Source: Algibacter miyuki (GTDB lineage Bacteria > Bacteroidota > Bacteroidia > Flavobacteriales > Flavobacteriaceae). Taken from it: a stretch of DNA of 64,000 nucleotides. Made by a program: the position numbers and the translations under genes. Shown one piece after another: positions 10,707-18,178 of this stretch. Every line of letters begins with the position of its first letter. The stretch's first letter is position 1. A model generated the notes under the pieces. That model had not been told where the DNA came from, searched no databases, and saw nothing but the letters and a program-made list of their open reading frames with translations. The stretch lies in the NCBI RefSeq assembly GCF_030409805.1, contig NZ_JAUFQP010000013.1, forward strand, positions 248,001-312,000, written 5' to 3'.

Positions 10707-10736
10707 TTGCAGGTTTAATTATTATTAATATATTTG
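10707..10736 (+). promoter_or_regulatory. consensus promoter of tRNA-Thr
   Basis: TTG at 10707-10709, exactly 19 bp, then TATATTTG at 10729-10736. This is a textbook Bacteroidota housekeeping promoter, placed 14 bp ahead of the mature tRNA. Confidence 0.9.
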
Positions 10737-10750
10737 CACTCGTTAAAAAA

Positions 10751-10824
10751 GCCGATGTAGCTCAGCTGGCTAGAGCAGCTGATTTGTAATCAGCAGGTCG
10801 TGGGTTCGAGTCCCTCCATCGGCT
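10751..10824 (+). tRNA. tRNA-Thr (anticodon TGT)
   Basis: A 74-base cloverleaf. The acceptor arms GCCGATG and CATCGGC pair fully; the anticodon stem GCTGA/TCAGC carries the loop TTTGTAA with anticodon TGT; the T-arm is GTGGG TTCGAGT CCCTC-like with TTCGAGTC. The discriminator base is T and CCA is not encoded. It stands alone, with its own promoter and terminator. Confidence 0.97.
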
Positions 10825-10833
10825 CTTAAAAAT

Positions 10834-10869
10834 AAAAAAGACCTTTCAATTTTGAAAGGTCTTTTTTTA
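10834..10869. terminator. bidirectional terminator, tRNA-Thr/lipoprotein
   Basis: GACCTTTCAA (10840-10849) pairs perfectly with TTGAAAGGTC (10852-10861), with an A-run before and seven Ts after. It ends the tRNA transcript and can also end the convergent lipoprotein gene. Confidence 0.9.
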
Positions 10870-10904
10870 TGGAATAAACTTAAGTTTAAAAAGAAAAGTT
10901 GTTT

Positions 10905-11609
10905 CTAGTTTACTTTCTCCGCAGCTTTAATTTCATCAATAAATGTTTGCAATTCTTTTCCATATTTCGACGCTTTTACTTTTGGAGTTAAAGATTTATT
11001 AATAGTATCTAATAGCGTGAGTTTAGCATTGTAAATTTCAGATAGTGCTAAATAAGGAGCCACTTCGCTGTCTTTATTATTAAGTGCGAAATTCACTGTA
11101 AATAAATAACGTCGTTTTATAATATTATCATATTGTTTTTCAATAGTACTAATCTTAGAAGTATCACCTTCTCTTTGGGCATCGAATTTATCTTTTATTA
11201 AATCTAAATTTCTACCGTTGAATTTACTAATCATCTTTCGGTAATCGTCTAATACTTTTTGTTGTTCCGATCCTTTAATTTCGGCATCATAAGTAAAGTT
11301 TTTTAAGGTCGAATTAATTTCAGTAATACCTTTATCTGCAAAAAACGAAATACCATCTTCTTGTGCGCTATTTTTATCTAAAAATAAAAAGAATATCTCC
11401 GGAGATTCAATAGCACTATGTAATTCGAAATTAGAATTCCCATTCATAACAAGAGAATCGACATTCACTAGTGCGGAATCGTTTAATTTCTTTAGGTAAA
11501 CAGTCCCTTTTTTTAAACCAGCTATATGGCCTTTAACCGTTAAATCGTGCTGTTTTTCACCACAAGAAATCATGATACAAACTAAAAATAATAAAAATAC
11601 TTTATTCAT
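10905..11609 (-). CDS. DUF4369-type lipoprotein, no thioredoxin domain
   Basis: A 234-residue predicted lipoprotein: N-terminal signal with lipobox ending MISC (Cys16), then GEKQHDLTVKGHI, the kind of beta-rich domain (DUF4369) that in Bacteroidota usually precedes a thioredoxin-like domain. Here the remaining half is helical and no CxxC redox motif is present, so it is either a stand-alone DUF4369 protein or a relative that lost the redox domain. Probably anchored in the cell envelope. Convergent with tRNA-Thr and sharing its terminator. Function unknown. Confidence 0.8.
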   Translation of the reverse strand: MNKVFLLFLVCIMISCGEKQHDLTVKGHIAGLKKGTVYLKKLNDSALVNVDSLVMNGNSNFELHSAIESPEIFFLFLDKNSAQEDGISFFADKGITEINSTLKNFTYDAEIKGSEQQKVLDDYRKMISKFNGRNLDLIKDKFDAQREGDTSKISTIEKQYDNIIKRRYLFTVNFALNNKDSEVAPYLALSEIYNAKLTLLDTINKSLTPKVKASKYGKELQTFIDEIKAAEKVN

Positions 11610-11724
11610 GGATATATGCTTTTTTTTAAGAGAAGCAAATATCTCACTTTTATATTTTATAAACTAATACCATTATTTAATTATTAGAAGTTAAAATATA
11701 CCCAAAATAAGCTTTTTAAAAAGT

Positions 11725-11740
11725 TTGGCACAAGGTTTGC
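11725..11740 (+). promoter_or_regulatory. sigma-54 type promoter
   Basis: TTGGCACAAGGTTTGC matches the sigma-54 (RpoN) -24/-12 consensus: GG at 11727-11728 and GC at 11739-11740, with the required 12-base step. It would start transcription near 11752, where no gene follows but a structured, terminator-ended RNA can be drawn. Confidence 0.75.
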
Positions 11741-11751
11741 TTATATCATAA

Positions 11752-11868
11752 TAGTTGCATTCTTATATAAACGGTTTATTGAGTGGTTACTTTAAACTTT
11801 AGAATTGCAACTCATATTTTGATTGGTTAGTTAGAAAAAAAGCATTCGTTTACGGATGCTTTTTTTGT
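11752..11868 (+). ncRNA. candidate sigma-54-driven small RNA
   Basis: A transcript of roughly 117 bases is framed by a sigma-54 promoter and a rho-independent terminator, with no open reading frame of note inside. The predicted 5' end starts a stem: AGTTGCATTCT (11753-11763) pairs with AGAATTGCAACT (11801-11812) with one bulged base, enclosing a 37-base loop region. A strong AGCATTCG/CGGATGCT hairpin plus T-run ends it. Strand, start and existence are inferred from these signals only. Confidence 0.5.
11841..11868. terminator. terminator of candidate small RNA
   Basis: AGCATTCG and CGGATGCT pair around TTTA, preceded by an A-run and followed by seven Ts. No protein gene on the plus strand lies upstream for it to serve. 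Confidence 0.85.
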
Positions 11869-11912
11869 GCCTTAAACTTAAAGTCCGTTTCGCCTATATG
11901 GGAAAAATACAT

Positions 11913-11978
11913 ATGCATTTCGTCGATGTTTTTATTTATTTTAGCATTAAGTGTTAAAAAAAGATGTATTTCGTCGAT
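11913..11978. repeat. direct repeat with TTTCGTCGAT core
   Basis: ATGCATTTCGTCGAT (11913-11927) recurs as ATGTATTTCGTCGAT (11964-11978), 51 bp apart; weaker relatives are tttcgcc at 11888 and gcgtcgtc near 11994. The pair lies 40-105 bp upstream of a TATATTTG box at 12018, so it may be a regulator binding array. Confidence 0.55.
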
Positions 11979-12017
11979 TTTAATTGTTTTTAAGCGTCGT
12001 CTTTTGTTTAAATCTTA

Positions 12018-12025
12018 TATATTTG
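12018..12025 (+). promoter_or_regulatory. -7 promoter element before second non-coding stretch
   Basis: TATATTTG is a perfect -7 box, but the nearest TTG triplets are 11 and 31 bp upstream, so there is no normal -33 element. Activation from the repeat at 11913-11978 would be one explanation. Confidence 0.45.
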
Positions 12026-12029
12026 TAGT

Positions 12030-12171
12030 GTTCTAAATAATACAATTTTTGGATCAATGGATTAATTAATTAGTGTTTGCATTGTGTTGTTTAATTGGAT
12101 TTCCATATTAAGTTACATAGTATAAAAGCAAATAATTTAAAAGCCGAGTTTGAGGGAACTCGGCTTTTTTT
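12030..12171 (+). ncRNA. candidate second small RNA (weak)
   Basis: The 140 bases between the TATATTTG box and a strong terminator hold no open reading frame longer than a few codons. The content is AT-rich and I see no convincing internal fold apart from the terminator, so this is a weaker candidate than the one at 11752. It may equally be a decayed gene or an untranslated leader. Confidence 0.3.
12141..12171 (+). terminator. rho-independent terminator upstream of vanX-like gene
   Basis: AAGCCGAGTT (12141-12150) pairs perfectly with AACTCGGCTT (12157-12166), followed by a T-run. It ends whatever is transcribed from 12030 and insulates the dipeptidase gene. Confidence 0.9.
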
Positions 12172-12193
12172 ATGCCTAATTTTTAGAGACAAT

Positions 12194-12211
12194 TAATTTT
12201 GGCTAAATTTG
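12194..12211 (+). promoter_or_regulatory. two overlapping -7 boxes before dipeptidase gene
   Basis: TAATTTTG (12194-12201) and TAAATTTG (12204-12211) both fit TAnnTTTG. The second ends five bases before the ATG at 12217, giving a leaderless or nearly leaderless transcript. Confidence 0.5.
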
Positions 12212-12216
12212 CTAAT

Positions 12217-12882
12217 ATGAAGTCTAAAGTTGTTTTATTTTTTTTGCTAAGTTCTCTATTTTCGTTTGCACAATTACCAGATGGTTTTGTTTACGTTACC
12301 GATGTTATTCCTACTTTACATGTCGAATTACGCTACCATACCGATAATAATTTTGTAGCAAAACCTGTTGATGGATATCGTTCTAACCGATTAATACTAA
12401 CCAAGCAAGCAGCGGAAGCCTTAAAATTGGTTCAAGACGAATTGGAAAGTCAAAACTTATGCTTAAAAGTATATGATGGCTACCGGCCGCAACAAGCTGT
12501 AAATCATTTTATACGTTGGGCTAGAGATTTAAATGACACTGTAAATAAAACAGATTTTTATCCGAAGATTAAAAAAAGAAGTCTGTTTAAAGCAGGATAT
12601 ATTGCAACACGGTCAGGGCACAGCCGCGGAAGCACCATAGATTTAACCATTATTGATGGTAATACAGGTGAAATTTTAGATATGGGAAGTCCTTACGATT
12701 TTTTCGGAGAAGCTTCTTGGGTGAGTTATCCTAATATTTCTGAAGAACAAAAACGGAACCGTCAGTTATTACAAAATGTGATGTTGAAAAATGGTTTTAG
12801 AAACTATTTTAAAGAATGGTGGCATTTTACCTTACGCTGGGAACCGTTTCCTAAAACATTTTTTGATTTCCCGGTAGAGTAG
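12217..12882 (+). CDS. VanX-type D-alanyl-D-alanine dipeptidase
   Basis: A 221-residue secreted peptidase of family M15D with an N-terminal signal peptide (MKSKVVLFFLLSSLFSFAQ). The zinc motif is SGHSRGSTIDLT (His and Asp ligands), and the catalytic Glu and third His ligand lie in KEWWHFTL; the YDGYRP segment is also typical. Homologues cleave D-Ala-D-Ala; in a vancomycin-producer or resistant enterococcus this serves resistance, but stand-alone chromosomal copies like this one more likely recycle peptidoglycan. The frame is open to a TTG at 12199, but the ATG at 12217 starts the signal peptide correctly. No vanA/vanH partners nearby. Confidence 0.93.
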   Translation: MKSKVVLFFLLSSLFSFAQLPDGFVYVTDVIPTLHVELRYHTDNNFVAKPVDGYRSNRLILTKQAAEALKLVQDELESQNLCLKVYDGYRPQQAVNHFIRWARDLNDTVNKTDFYPKIKKRSLFKAGYIATRSGHSRGSTIDLTIIDGNTGEILDMGSPYDFFGEASWVSYPNISEEQKRNRQLLQNVMLKNGFRNYFKEWWHFTLRWEPFPKTFFDFPVE

Positions 12883-12925
12883 ACGCTATAGCTGTATTAA
12901 TAAAGTCTATTTTATTTCAAAAATA

Positions 12926-13618
12926 TTACTCAATAATTTCGCAATCACGAATATATATATTCTGCAAAGGCCAATCGCCTTCTCCTGTATCAACAGCAGC
13001 AATTTTATCAATAACGTCCATACCTCGGGTTACGTGTCCAAAAACGGTATAATCTCCATTTAAAAAATGAGAGCCACCATGTTGCTGTATGATAAAAAAC
13101 TCATAAGGCGATGCTAGTTTGTGCGGATTATCAATAGCACTACTAGGCATAGAAATAACACCGCGATCGTGTTTAAAACCACGCTTAGTGTCTGGAGGAA
13201 GTAAGTATTTCCCTATTTCCCCGCGTTTTTTAGAAATTTCAATATCGTCGCTATTTCCGGCTTGTACCATATAATCATCAATAACACGATAAAATTGAGT
13301 GTTTACAAAATATTTTTTCTTCGTTAGAAAAATAAAGTTCGAACGGTGAAACTTGGTTTCGTTGTAAAGTAATATATCAAAGCTACCCAAATCGGTCGTT
13401 ATACGCACTTTATTTTCTTTGTGATGTTTGTCGTATTCTAAAAAAAACTCCATCGCACTTCTCGAATCTAGCTTTTCAAAAGTATCAGTAACTTCAACAA
13501 TACTGTCTTTTTTAACTGGTTTTCTTAACTCAGTTTCAGTTGTGTTTTTCTTCTTAGATTGTTTATCTTCACAATTGAGAAATAAAAAAAAGAAACTTAA
13601 AAGCAAAACTAGACGCAT
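12926..13618 (-). CDS. lipoprotein cyclophilin-type peptidyl-prolyl isomerase
   Basis: A 230-residue predicted lipoprotein (signal ending FLNC, Cys16) with a charged linker to about residue 70 and a C-terminal cyclophilin domain: RITTDLGSFDILLYN, FYRVIDDYMVQAGN, the GVISMPSS segment and FTVFGHVTRGMDVID-like NGDYTVFGHVTRGMDVIDKI. It should catalyse proline isomerisation in the periplasm and assist folding of envelope proteins. Its start codon is only 4 bp from the divergent Nudix gene, so the two promoters must lie inside the opposite reading frames. Confidence 0.92.
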   Translation of the reverse strand: MRLVLLLSFFFLFLNCEDKQSKKKNTTETELRKPVKKDSIVEVTDTFEKLDSRSAMEFFLEYDKHHKENKVRITTDLGSFDILLYNETKFHRSNFIFLTKKKYFVNTQFYRVIDDYMVQAGNSDDIEISKKRGEIGKYLLPPDTKRGFKHDRGVISMPSSAIDNPHKLASPYEFFIIQQHGGSHFLNGDYTVFGHVTRGMDVIDKIAAVDTGEGDWPLQNIYIRDCEIIE

Positions 13619-13622
13619 ATCA

Positions 13623-14264
13623 ATGAATTTTGATGAATTTTTAAAATCGGTATCAAAAATAAAAAATATACCGCTCCCAGCCGAAGTATCTCAGTTTAAA
13701 ATGGTGCCATCTTTTCGTCAGAAGCTATTAAAGCAACAAACGGAAGCCATAAAAAAGGCGAAATATGCCGGGGTTTTGGCGTTATTTTATCCGAATGAAG
13801 TAGGTGAAACTCACTTCGTTTTAATTTTGAGAAAAACGTATAAAGGCGCACATTCTGGTCAAGTTGCTTTTCCAGGAGGGAAGTTAGAGGATGAAGATAC
13901 CACGTTAGAAATGGCTGCCGTTCGAGAAACCTTTGAAGAGGTTGGTGTGCCTATGGAAGCTATGACCGTTTTGCGGGAGTTAACCGAGGTTTATATTCCG
14001 CCAAGTAACTTTTATGTGTATCCTTTTGTAGGAATTACGCATAAACAGCCTCGATTTACCAAGCAAGAAGATGAAGTTGAAGCTATTATTGAGGTCGATT
14101 TGGAACATTTTTTGGATGAAAACAGTATCGTTGAAAAAACGGTAAGAACATCTTATAGTGTTGAAGTTGAGGTTCCTGCGTTTTGTTTGAATGGCCATGT
14201 AGTTTGGGGTGCAACTGCCATGATGTTAAGTGAAATTAAAGACTTATTAAAACAGCTTTTGTAA
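13623..14264 (+). CDS. Nudix hydrolase, CoA pyrophosphatase type
   Basis: A 213-residue Nudix enzyme. The family signature for CoA pyrophosphatases (RKTYKGAHSGQVAFPGGK) directly precedes the Nudix box with AAVRETFEEVGV, so hydrolysis of CoA to phosphopantetheine and 3',5'-ADP is the likely reaction. The frame is open far upstream to 13428, but that part lies over the cyclophilin gene and is charged nonsense; the ATG at 13623 gives the expected size. The PlsC-like acyltransferase follows 60 bp later with its own promoter box. Confidence 0.9.
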   Translation: MNFDEFLKSVSKIKNIPLPAEVSQFKMVPSFRQKLLKQQTEAIKKAKYAGVLALFYPNEVGETHFVLILRKTYKGAHSGQVAFPGGKLEDEDTTLEMAAVRETFEEVGVPMEAMTVLRELTEVYIPPSNFYVYPFVGITHKQPRFTKQEDEVEAIIEVDLEHFLDENSIVEKTVRTSYSVEVEVPAFCLNGHVVWGATAMMLSEIKDLLKQLL

Positions 14265-14286
14265 TCTACTAGAATTGTTACATTTG
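14259..14286 (+). promoter_or_regulatory. promoter of acyltransferase gene
   Basis: TTG at 14259-14261, 17 bp, then TACATTTG at 14279-14286, placed 38 bp before the ATG at 14325 and overlapping the Nudix stop codon. Confidence 0.6.
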
Positions 14287-14324
14287 TATTTAGTATATTA
14301 ACTAACCAATTTGACGCGTGATTT

Positions 14325-15122
14325 ATGGGATTGTTTAAGAAAAATCCGTTCGGACACATATTATTTTTAAAGAAATGGCTTATCAGAATCTTCGGAGTGA
14401 TAACCCATAGACGCTTTCGTGGATTTAACGAACTACAAATAGAAGGCTCGGAAATACTTAAAAATTTACCAGACACTAATGTGCTTTTTGTATCCAATCA
14501 TCAAACCTATTTTGCCGATGTTGTGGCGATGTTTCATGTTTTTAATGCGAGTTTAAGTGGCCGATCCGATTCTATAAAAAATATAGGATATATCTGGGAT
14601 CCGAAACTTAACATCTACTATATTGCGGCAAAAGAAACTATGAAGGATGGATTGTTGCCAAAAATTTTGGCGTACATGGGGTCTATTAGCATCGAACGTA
14701 CTTGGCGTTCAGAAGGTAAAGATGTTAACCGTCAGGTGAAAATGAGTGATATTTCTAGTATAGGAAAAGCACTAGATGATGGTTGGGTTATTACCTTTCC
14801 ACAAGGTACTACCACACCGTTTAAACCTATTAGAAAAGGAACTGCGCACATAATAAAAAGATACAAACCTGTTGTTGTACCTATTGTTATTGATGGTTTT
14901 CGTAGATCGTTTGATAAAAAAGGATTATTCATTAAGAAGAAAAATATTTTTCAATCCTTTGAAATAAAAGCACCCTTAGAAATAGATTACGAAAACGAAA
15001 GCCATGCAGAGATTGTTGAAAAATTAGAATATGCTATTGAACAACATAAATCGTTTTTAAAAGTAGTCTCTCAAAAAGATCTTGCAGCACTTGAAGAATT
15101 GAATAAAAAACGCGAATGGTAA
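14325..15122 (+). CDS. 1-acylglycerol-3-phosphate acyltransferase (PlsC-like)
   Basis: A 265-residue acyltransferase of the PlsC/LPLAT family. Block I is SNHQTYFAD (HX4D catalytic pair), and the substrate-binding block III is FPQGTTTPF, where most relatives have FPEGTR. The glutamine in place of Glu is worth noting but is common in flavobacterial members as far as I recall. The expected reaction transfers an acyl group to lysophosphatidate at the inner membrane. The N-terminus (KKWLIRIFGVIT) is amphipathic rather than a clear membrane helix. recQ follows 40 bp later. Confidence 0.88.
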   Translation: MGLFKKNPFGHILFLKKWLIRIFGVITHRRFRGFNELQIEGSEILKNLPDTNVLFVSNHQTYFADVVAMFHVFNASLSGRSDSIKNIGYIWDPKLNIYYIAAKETMKDGLLPKILAYMGSISIERTWRSEGKDVNRQVKMSDISSIGKALDDGWVITFPQGTTTPFKPIRKGTAHIIKRYKPVVVPIVIDGFRRSFDKKGLFIKKKNIFQSFEIKAPLEIDYENESHAEIVEKLEYAIEQHKSFLKVVSQKDLAALEELNKKREW

Positions 15123-15162
15123 AACATAGTGCTTTTATTGTTTACCGTTTACCATTAAATTC

Positions 15163-17310
15163 ATGCCAGAAACAGCCGCACTCGACCAGGTATTTTCAAA
15201 TTTAAAAACTTATTTTGGTTACGATTCTTTTAGAATCAATCAGCAAGCCATTGTTGAGTCTGTACTCAATAAAAAAGATTGTTTGGTTATTATGCCAACG
15301 GGTGGTGGTAAATCGATGTGTTTCCAATTACCAGCCTTATCTTTTAAGGGTGTTACCATTGTTATTTCGCCATTGATTGCCTTAATGAAGGATCAGGTCG
15401 ATGGTTTAAATGCGAATGGTATTCCGGCATCTTATTTTAATAGTAGCCAAAGTAGCGACGAGCAATTCGGTATTATTGAAAGCGTTATTAAAGCCGAAAT
15501 AAAACTGCTTTATGTGGCTCCGGAAAGTTTGGCTGCGCTTCAAAATATTTTAACCGAAAAATATATTAGTTGTATTGCCATAGATGAGGCGCACTGTATC
15601 TCGTCATGGGGACACGATTTTAGACCGTCGTACCAACAACTCGGTTTTTTAAAAACTACCTTACCCAATATTCCATTTATTGCCTTAACGGCTACTGCTG
15701 ATAAAGCCACACGAGAAGATATTGTAAAACAATTACGTATTGAACATGCGCAACGTTTCATCTCATCTTTCGATAGAGAAAATATTGGGTTAGAAGTGCG
15801 AACAGCTAATAACCGAATTTCTCAAATTGTTAAGTTTATAAAAGCGCGCCCCAATCAATCGGGGATTATTTATTGTTTAAGCCGGAAAACCACCGAGCAA
15901 TTATCTAAAAAATTAAAAGCCAATAGTATTCCAGCGGAAGCTTATCATGCGGGTTTAACCTTTGATAAACGTTCTAAAGTTCAAGAATCTTTTATACACG
16001 ATAAAACCCAAATTGTTTGTGCTACGGTAGCTTTCGGGATGGGTATTGATAAATCTAACGTGCGTTGGGTTGTGCATTATAATATGCCGAAAAATATCGA
16101 AGGGTATTATCAAGAAATTGGACGAGCAGGGCGAGACGGATTAAAATCGCATGCCTTATTATTCCATAGCTATGCCGATGTTATTCAACTTCAAAATTTT
16201 GCAAGTGGCGCTACTAATGAAGCTGTTCAGATTGCGAAATTAGATAGAATGAAGCAGTTTGCCGAATCGACCACCTGCCGACGAAAAATTCTGTTGAGTT
16301 ATTTTGGAGAACTACTAGGTGGGAACTGTGGCAATTGTGATGTTTGTAAAAATCCACCACAATTTTTTGATGGCACTATTATCGCTCAAAAAATACTATC
16401 GGCTGTTTATCGTTTGAAACAACAGGAAGCCATGGGGACGATTATCGATGTGCTTCGTGGTTCGCAAAATGCTAATGTTATTTCAAAAGGATATGATCAG
16501 GTTTCTACCTTCGGCATTGGTCGCGATATTTCATGGCAACATTGGCAACATTTTGTAATTCAATTGGTAAATCAAGGCTTTTGCGAAATCGCTTTTCATA
16601 AAAATAATGCCTTGCAACTTACCGAGTTCTCTAGTCAGGTTCTGTTTAAAGCCGCTAAGGTTGCATTAACAAAACCGATTGCAGTTACCGAAATTAAGCC
16701 TGTAGTTAAGGAGCGTAAAACCCGTGTAAAACGAACAAAAACACGAACAAAAACGAAAGCCAAGCCGGCAGTTAGTAGTTTATTTGAAAAACTTCGCCAG
16801 TTGCGTTATAAAATTGCGTCGGAAGAAGGGATTCCCGCTTATTTGGTGTTTAGCGATGCTACGCTGAAAGAAATTGAACGCGAACGCCCAATGAGCGAAA
16901 ACGAGTTTTTAAGTATTAGCGGAGTGGGGCAACGTAAACTTGAGGTTTATGGTGATGAGTTTATGGCGGAAATTATGAATTTTATGGGCTCTAAAGTAAA
17001 GAAACCTAAAAAAGGTGATACTTATACCAAGACTTACGAGCTTTATAAATCTGGGTTATCTATTGAAGAAATAGCGATGGAACGTAAATTAAATACCACT
17101 ACTGTATATTCGCATATTGCTAAATTATACAGTACAGGAAAAAAAATAAATTTATACGATTTTGTTTCCAAAAGTGATGTAGAAGCGGTTCGAGAAGCAA
17201 AAGTAGCTTTAAAATCTCCAAAGGCTTTACGTGCCTATTACGACTATTTTAACGAGAGTATCGATTATTTTAAAATTCGTTTAGCACTGAGTATTGTTGA
17301 AAAAGACTAA
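15163..17310 (+). CDS. recQ: RecQ-family DNA helicase
   Basis: A 715-residue 3'-5' DNA helicase for recombination and fork repair. Domains in order: helicase core with Walker A MPTGGGKSMCFQLPA (about 46-60) and DEAH box followed by the RecQ aromatic loop (DEAHCISSWGHDFRPSY); second RecA lobe with the ARG-finger motif QEIGRAGRDG; the RQC zinc site (CRRKILLSYFGE, CGNCDVC); winged helix; a basic linker (KTRVKRTKTRTKTKAK); an HRDC domain (about 545-610) and a C-terminal helix-turn-helix module (GLSIEEIAMERKLNTTTVYSHIAKL). Complete in every domain. Confidence 0.97.
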   Translation: MPETAALDQVFSNLKTYFGYDSFRINQQAIVESVLNKKDCLVIMPTGGGKSMCFQLPALSFKGVTIVISPLIALMKDQVDGLNANGIPASYFNSSQSSDEQFGIIESVIKAEIKLLYVAPESLAALQNILTEKYISCIAIDEAHCISSWGHDFRPSYQQLGFLKTTLPNIPFIALTATADKATREDIVKQLRIEHAQRFISSFDRENIGLEVRTANNRISQIVKFIKARPNQSGIIYCLSRKTTEQLSKKLKANSIPAEAYHAGLTFDKRSKVQESFIHDKTQIVCATVAFGMGIDKSNVRWVVHYNMPKNIEGYYQEIGRAGRDGLKSHALLFHSYADVIQLQNFASGATNEAVQIAKLDRMKQFAESTTCRRKILLSYFGELLGGNCGNCDVCKNPPQFFDGTIIAQKILSAVYRLKQQEAMGTIIDVLRGSQNANVISKGYDQVSTFGIGRDISWQHWQHFVIQLVNQGFCEIAFHKNNALQLTEFSSQVLFKAAKVALTKPIAVTEIKPVVKERKTRVKRTKTRTKTKAKPAVSSLFEKLRQLRYKIASEEGIPAYLVFSDATLKEIERERPMSENEFLSISGVGQRKLEVYGDEFMAEIMNFMGSKVKKPKKGDTYTKTYELYKSGLSIEEIAMERKLNTTTVYSHIAKLYSTGKKINLYDFVSKSDVEAVREAKVALKSPKALRAYYDYFNESIDYFKIRLALSIVEKD

Positions 17311-17376
17311 CGGGTTTCTGTTATGGTTGTTTAAAATAAGTTAACTTCGTTTTTAAGCCATTAAAGTTTAATAAGT

Positions 17377-17952
17377 ATGCCCGCACCTTTATTTGAAGAC
17401 GATATTTTTGATAAGCAAGATTACACCGTAAACCGAATTCCAAAAGGAGATTATGAATATTGTACGTTTAAAAATTGCAACTTTTCTGAAAGCTTTTTAT
17501 CTGAAGTTCGGTTTTTAGAATGTGAGTTTATAGCATGTAATTTGAGTTCGGCAAATTTGACAAGTAGCTCTTTTCAAGATGTTAAGTTTATGGGGTGTAA
17601 AATGCTAGGTATTCATTTTGAAAGTTGCAATAGGTTTGGTTTTGCGTTATATGTTGATGATTGCCAGCTCAATCATGCATCATTTTATCAAGTGGATTTA
17701 AGTCAGACGAAAATTGTGAATTCTAAACTTCAAAATGTTGAGTTTACGGAAGCTAATTTAAGTAGTTGTGTTTTTGATGGCTGCGATTTTCAAGGGGCTA
17801 CTTTTGAAAACACGAATTTAGAAAAAGCCGATTTTCGTAAGGCGATTAATTATGGTATCCATCCGGAACGTAATAAAATAAAAGGTGCTAAGTTTTCTTT
17901 GGAAGGTGTACCGGGACTTTTAACGCGTTATGGTATTGTGATTGAGGGCTGA
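17377..17952 (+). CDS. pentapeptide-repeat protein, Qnr-like size
   Basis: A 191-residue protein made almost wholly of A(D/N)LXX-type repeats (CTFKNCNFSESFLSE, ECEFIACNLSSANL, ANLSSCVFDGCDF, TNLEKADF), forming a right-handed square beta-helix. It has no signal peptide. The size and the C-terminal LLTRYGIVIEG tail are similar to the chromosomal Qnr/MfpA group, whose members mimic DNA and protect gyrase, but pentapeptide proteins differ widely in role and no gyrase link can be read here. The gene ends 120 bp before one copy of the large interspersed repeat. Confidence 0.88.
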   Translation: MPAPLFEDDIFDKQDYTVNRIPKGDYEYCTFKNCNFSESFLSEVRFLECEFIACNLSSANLTSSSFQDVKFMGCKMLGIHFESCNRFGFALYVDDCQLNHASFYQVDLSQTKIVNSKLQNVEFTEANLSSCVFDGCDFQGATFENTNLEKADFRKAINYGIHPERNKIKGAKFSLEGVPGLLTRYGIVIEG

Positions 17953-18073
17953 TTTCTTATTATTTGTCATGTCGACGGGAGTAAACATATTATTTTCTTC
18001 ATTCTGAATATGTAAAACGACTCAAAGATAAACCTAAGCAAACCTAAAAAACATTTTGATAAGTAGAAGTTTT

Positions 18074-18178
18074 GGCTGGTTAACCTGCGTTAAGGATTGC
18101 AGTGGAAAGCCCACAGGCCGACGTAGGAGGTGCGAGGACTTGCAGCGGAAAGCCTGACCTGCAAGGGAACGCCCAAAT
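18074..18178 (+). repeat. interspersed repeat, copy A (short subtype)
   Basis: About 105 bp: starts near GGCTGGTTAACCTGCG, contains two direct copies of TTGCAGYGGAAAGCC at 18097-18111 and 18140-18154 (43-bp period) and ends GGGAACGCCCAAAT. The end abuts the stop codon of the minus-strand gene at 18179. Copies B, C and D at 28117, 38530 and 45967 share the same core; A and B share the short cctgcaagggaacgcc end. It lies between two convergent genes. Confidence 0.9.

Noticed and set aside
12217..12882. VanX homologue as a vancomycin-resistance gene
   Set aside because: No vanH/vanA partners, signal peptide present, and Gram-negative envelope; peptidoglycan recycling is more likely.
13428..13622. 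N-terminal extension of the Nudix gene
   Set aside because: Lies over the cyclophilin gene and encodes no family sequence; ATG at 13623 gives the standard length.
18097..18154. Two TTGCAGYGGAAAGCC units as a possible CRISPR array
   Set aside because: Only two units per locus, imperfect, and the spacer between them is itself conserved among the four repeat copies; no cas genes.
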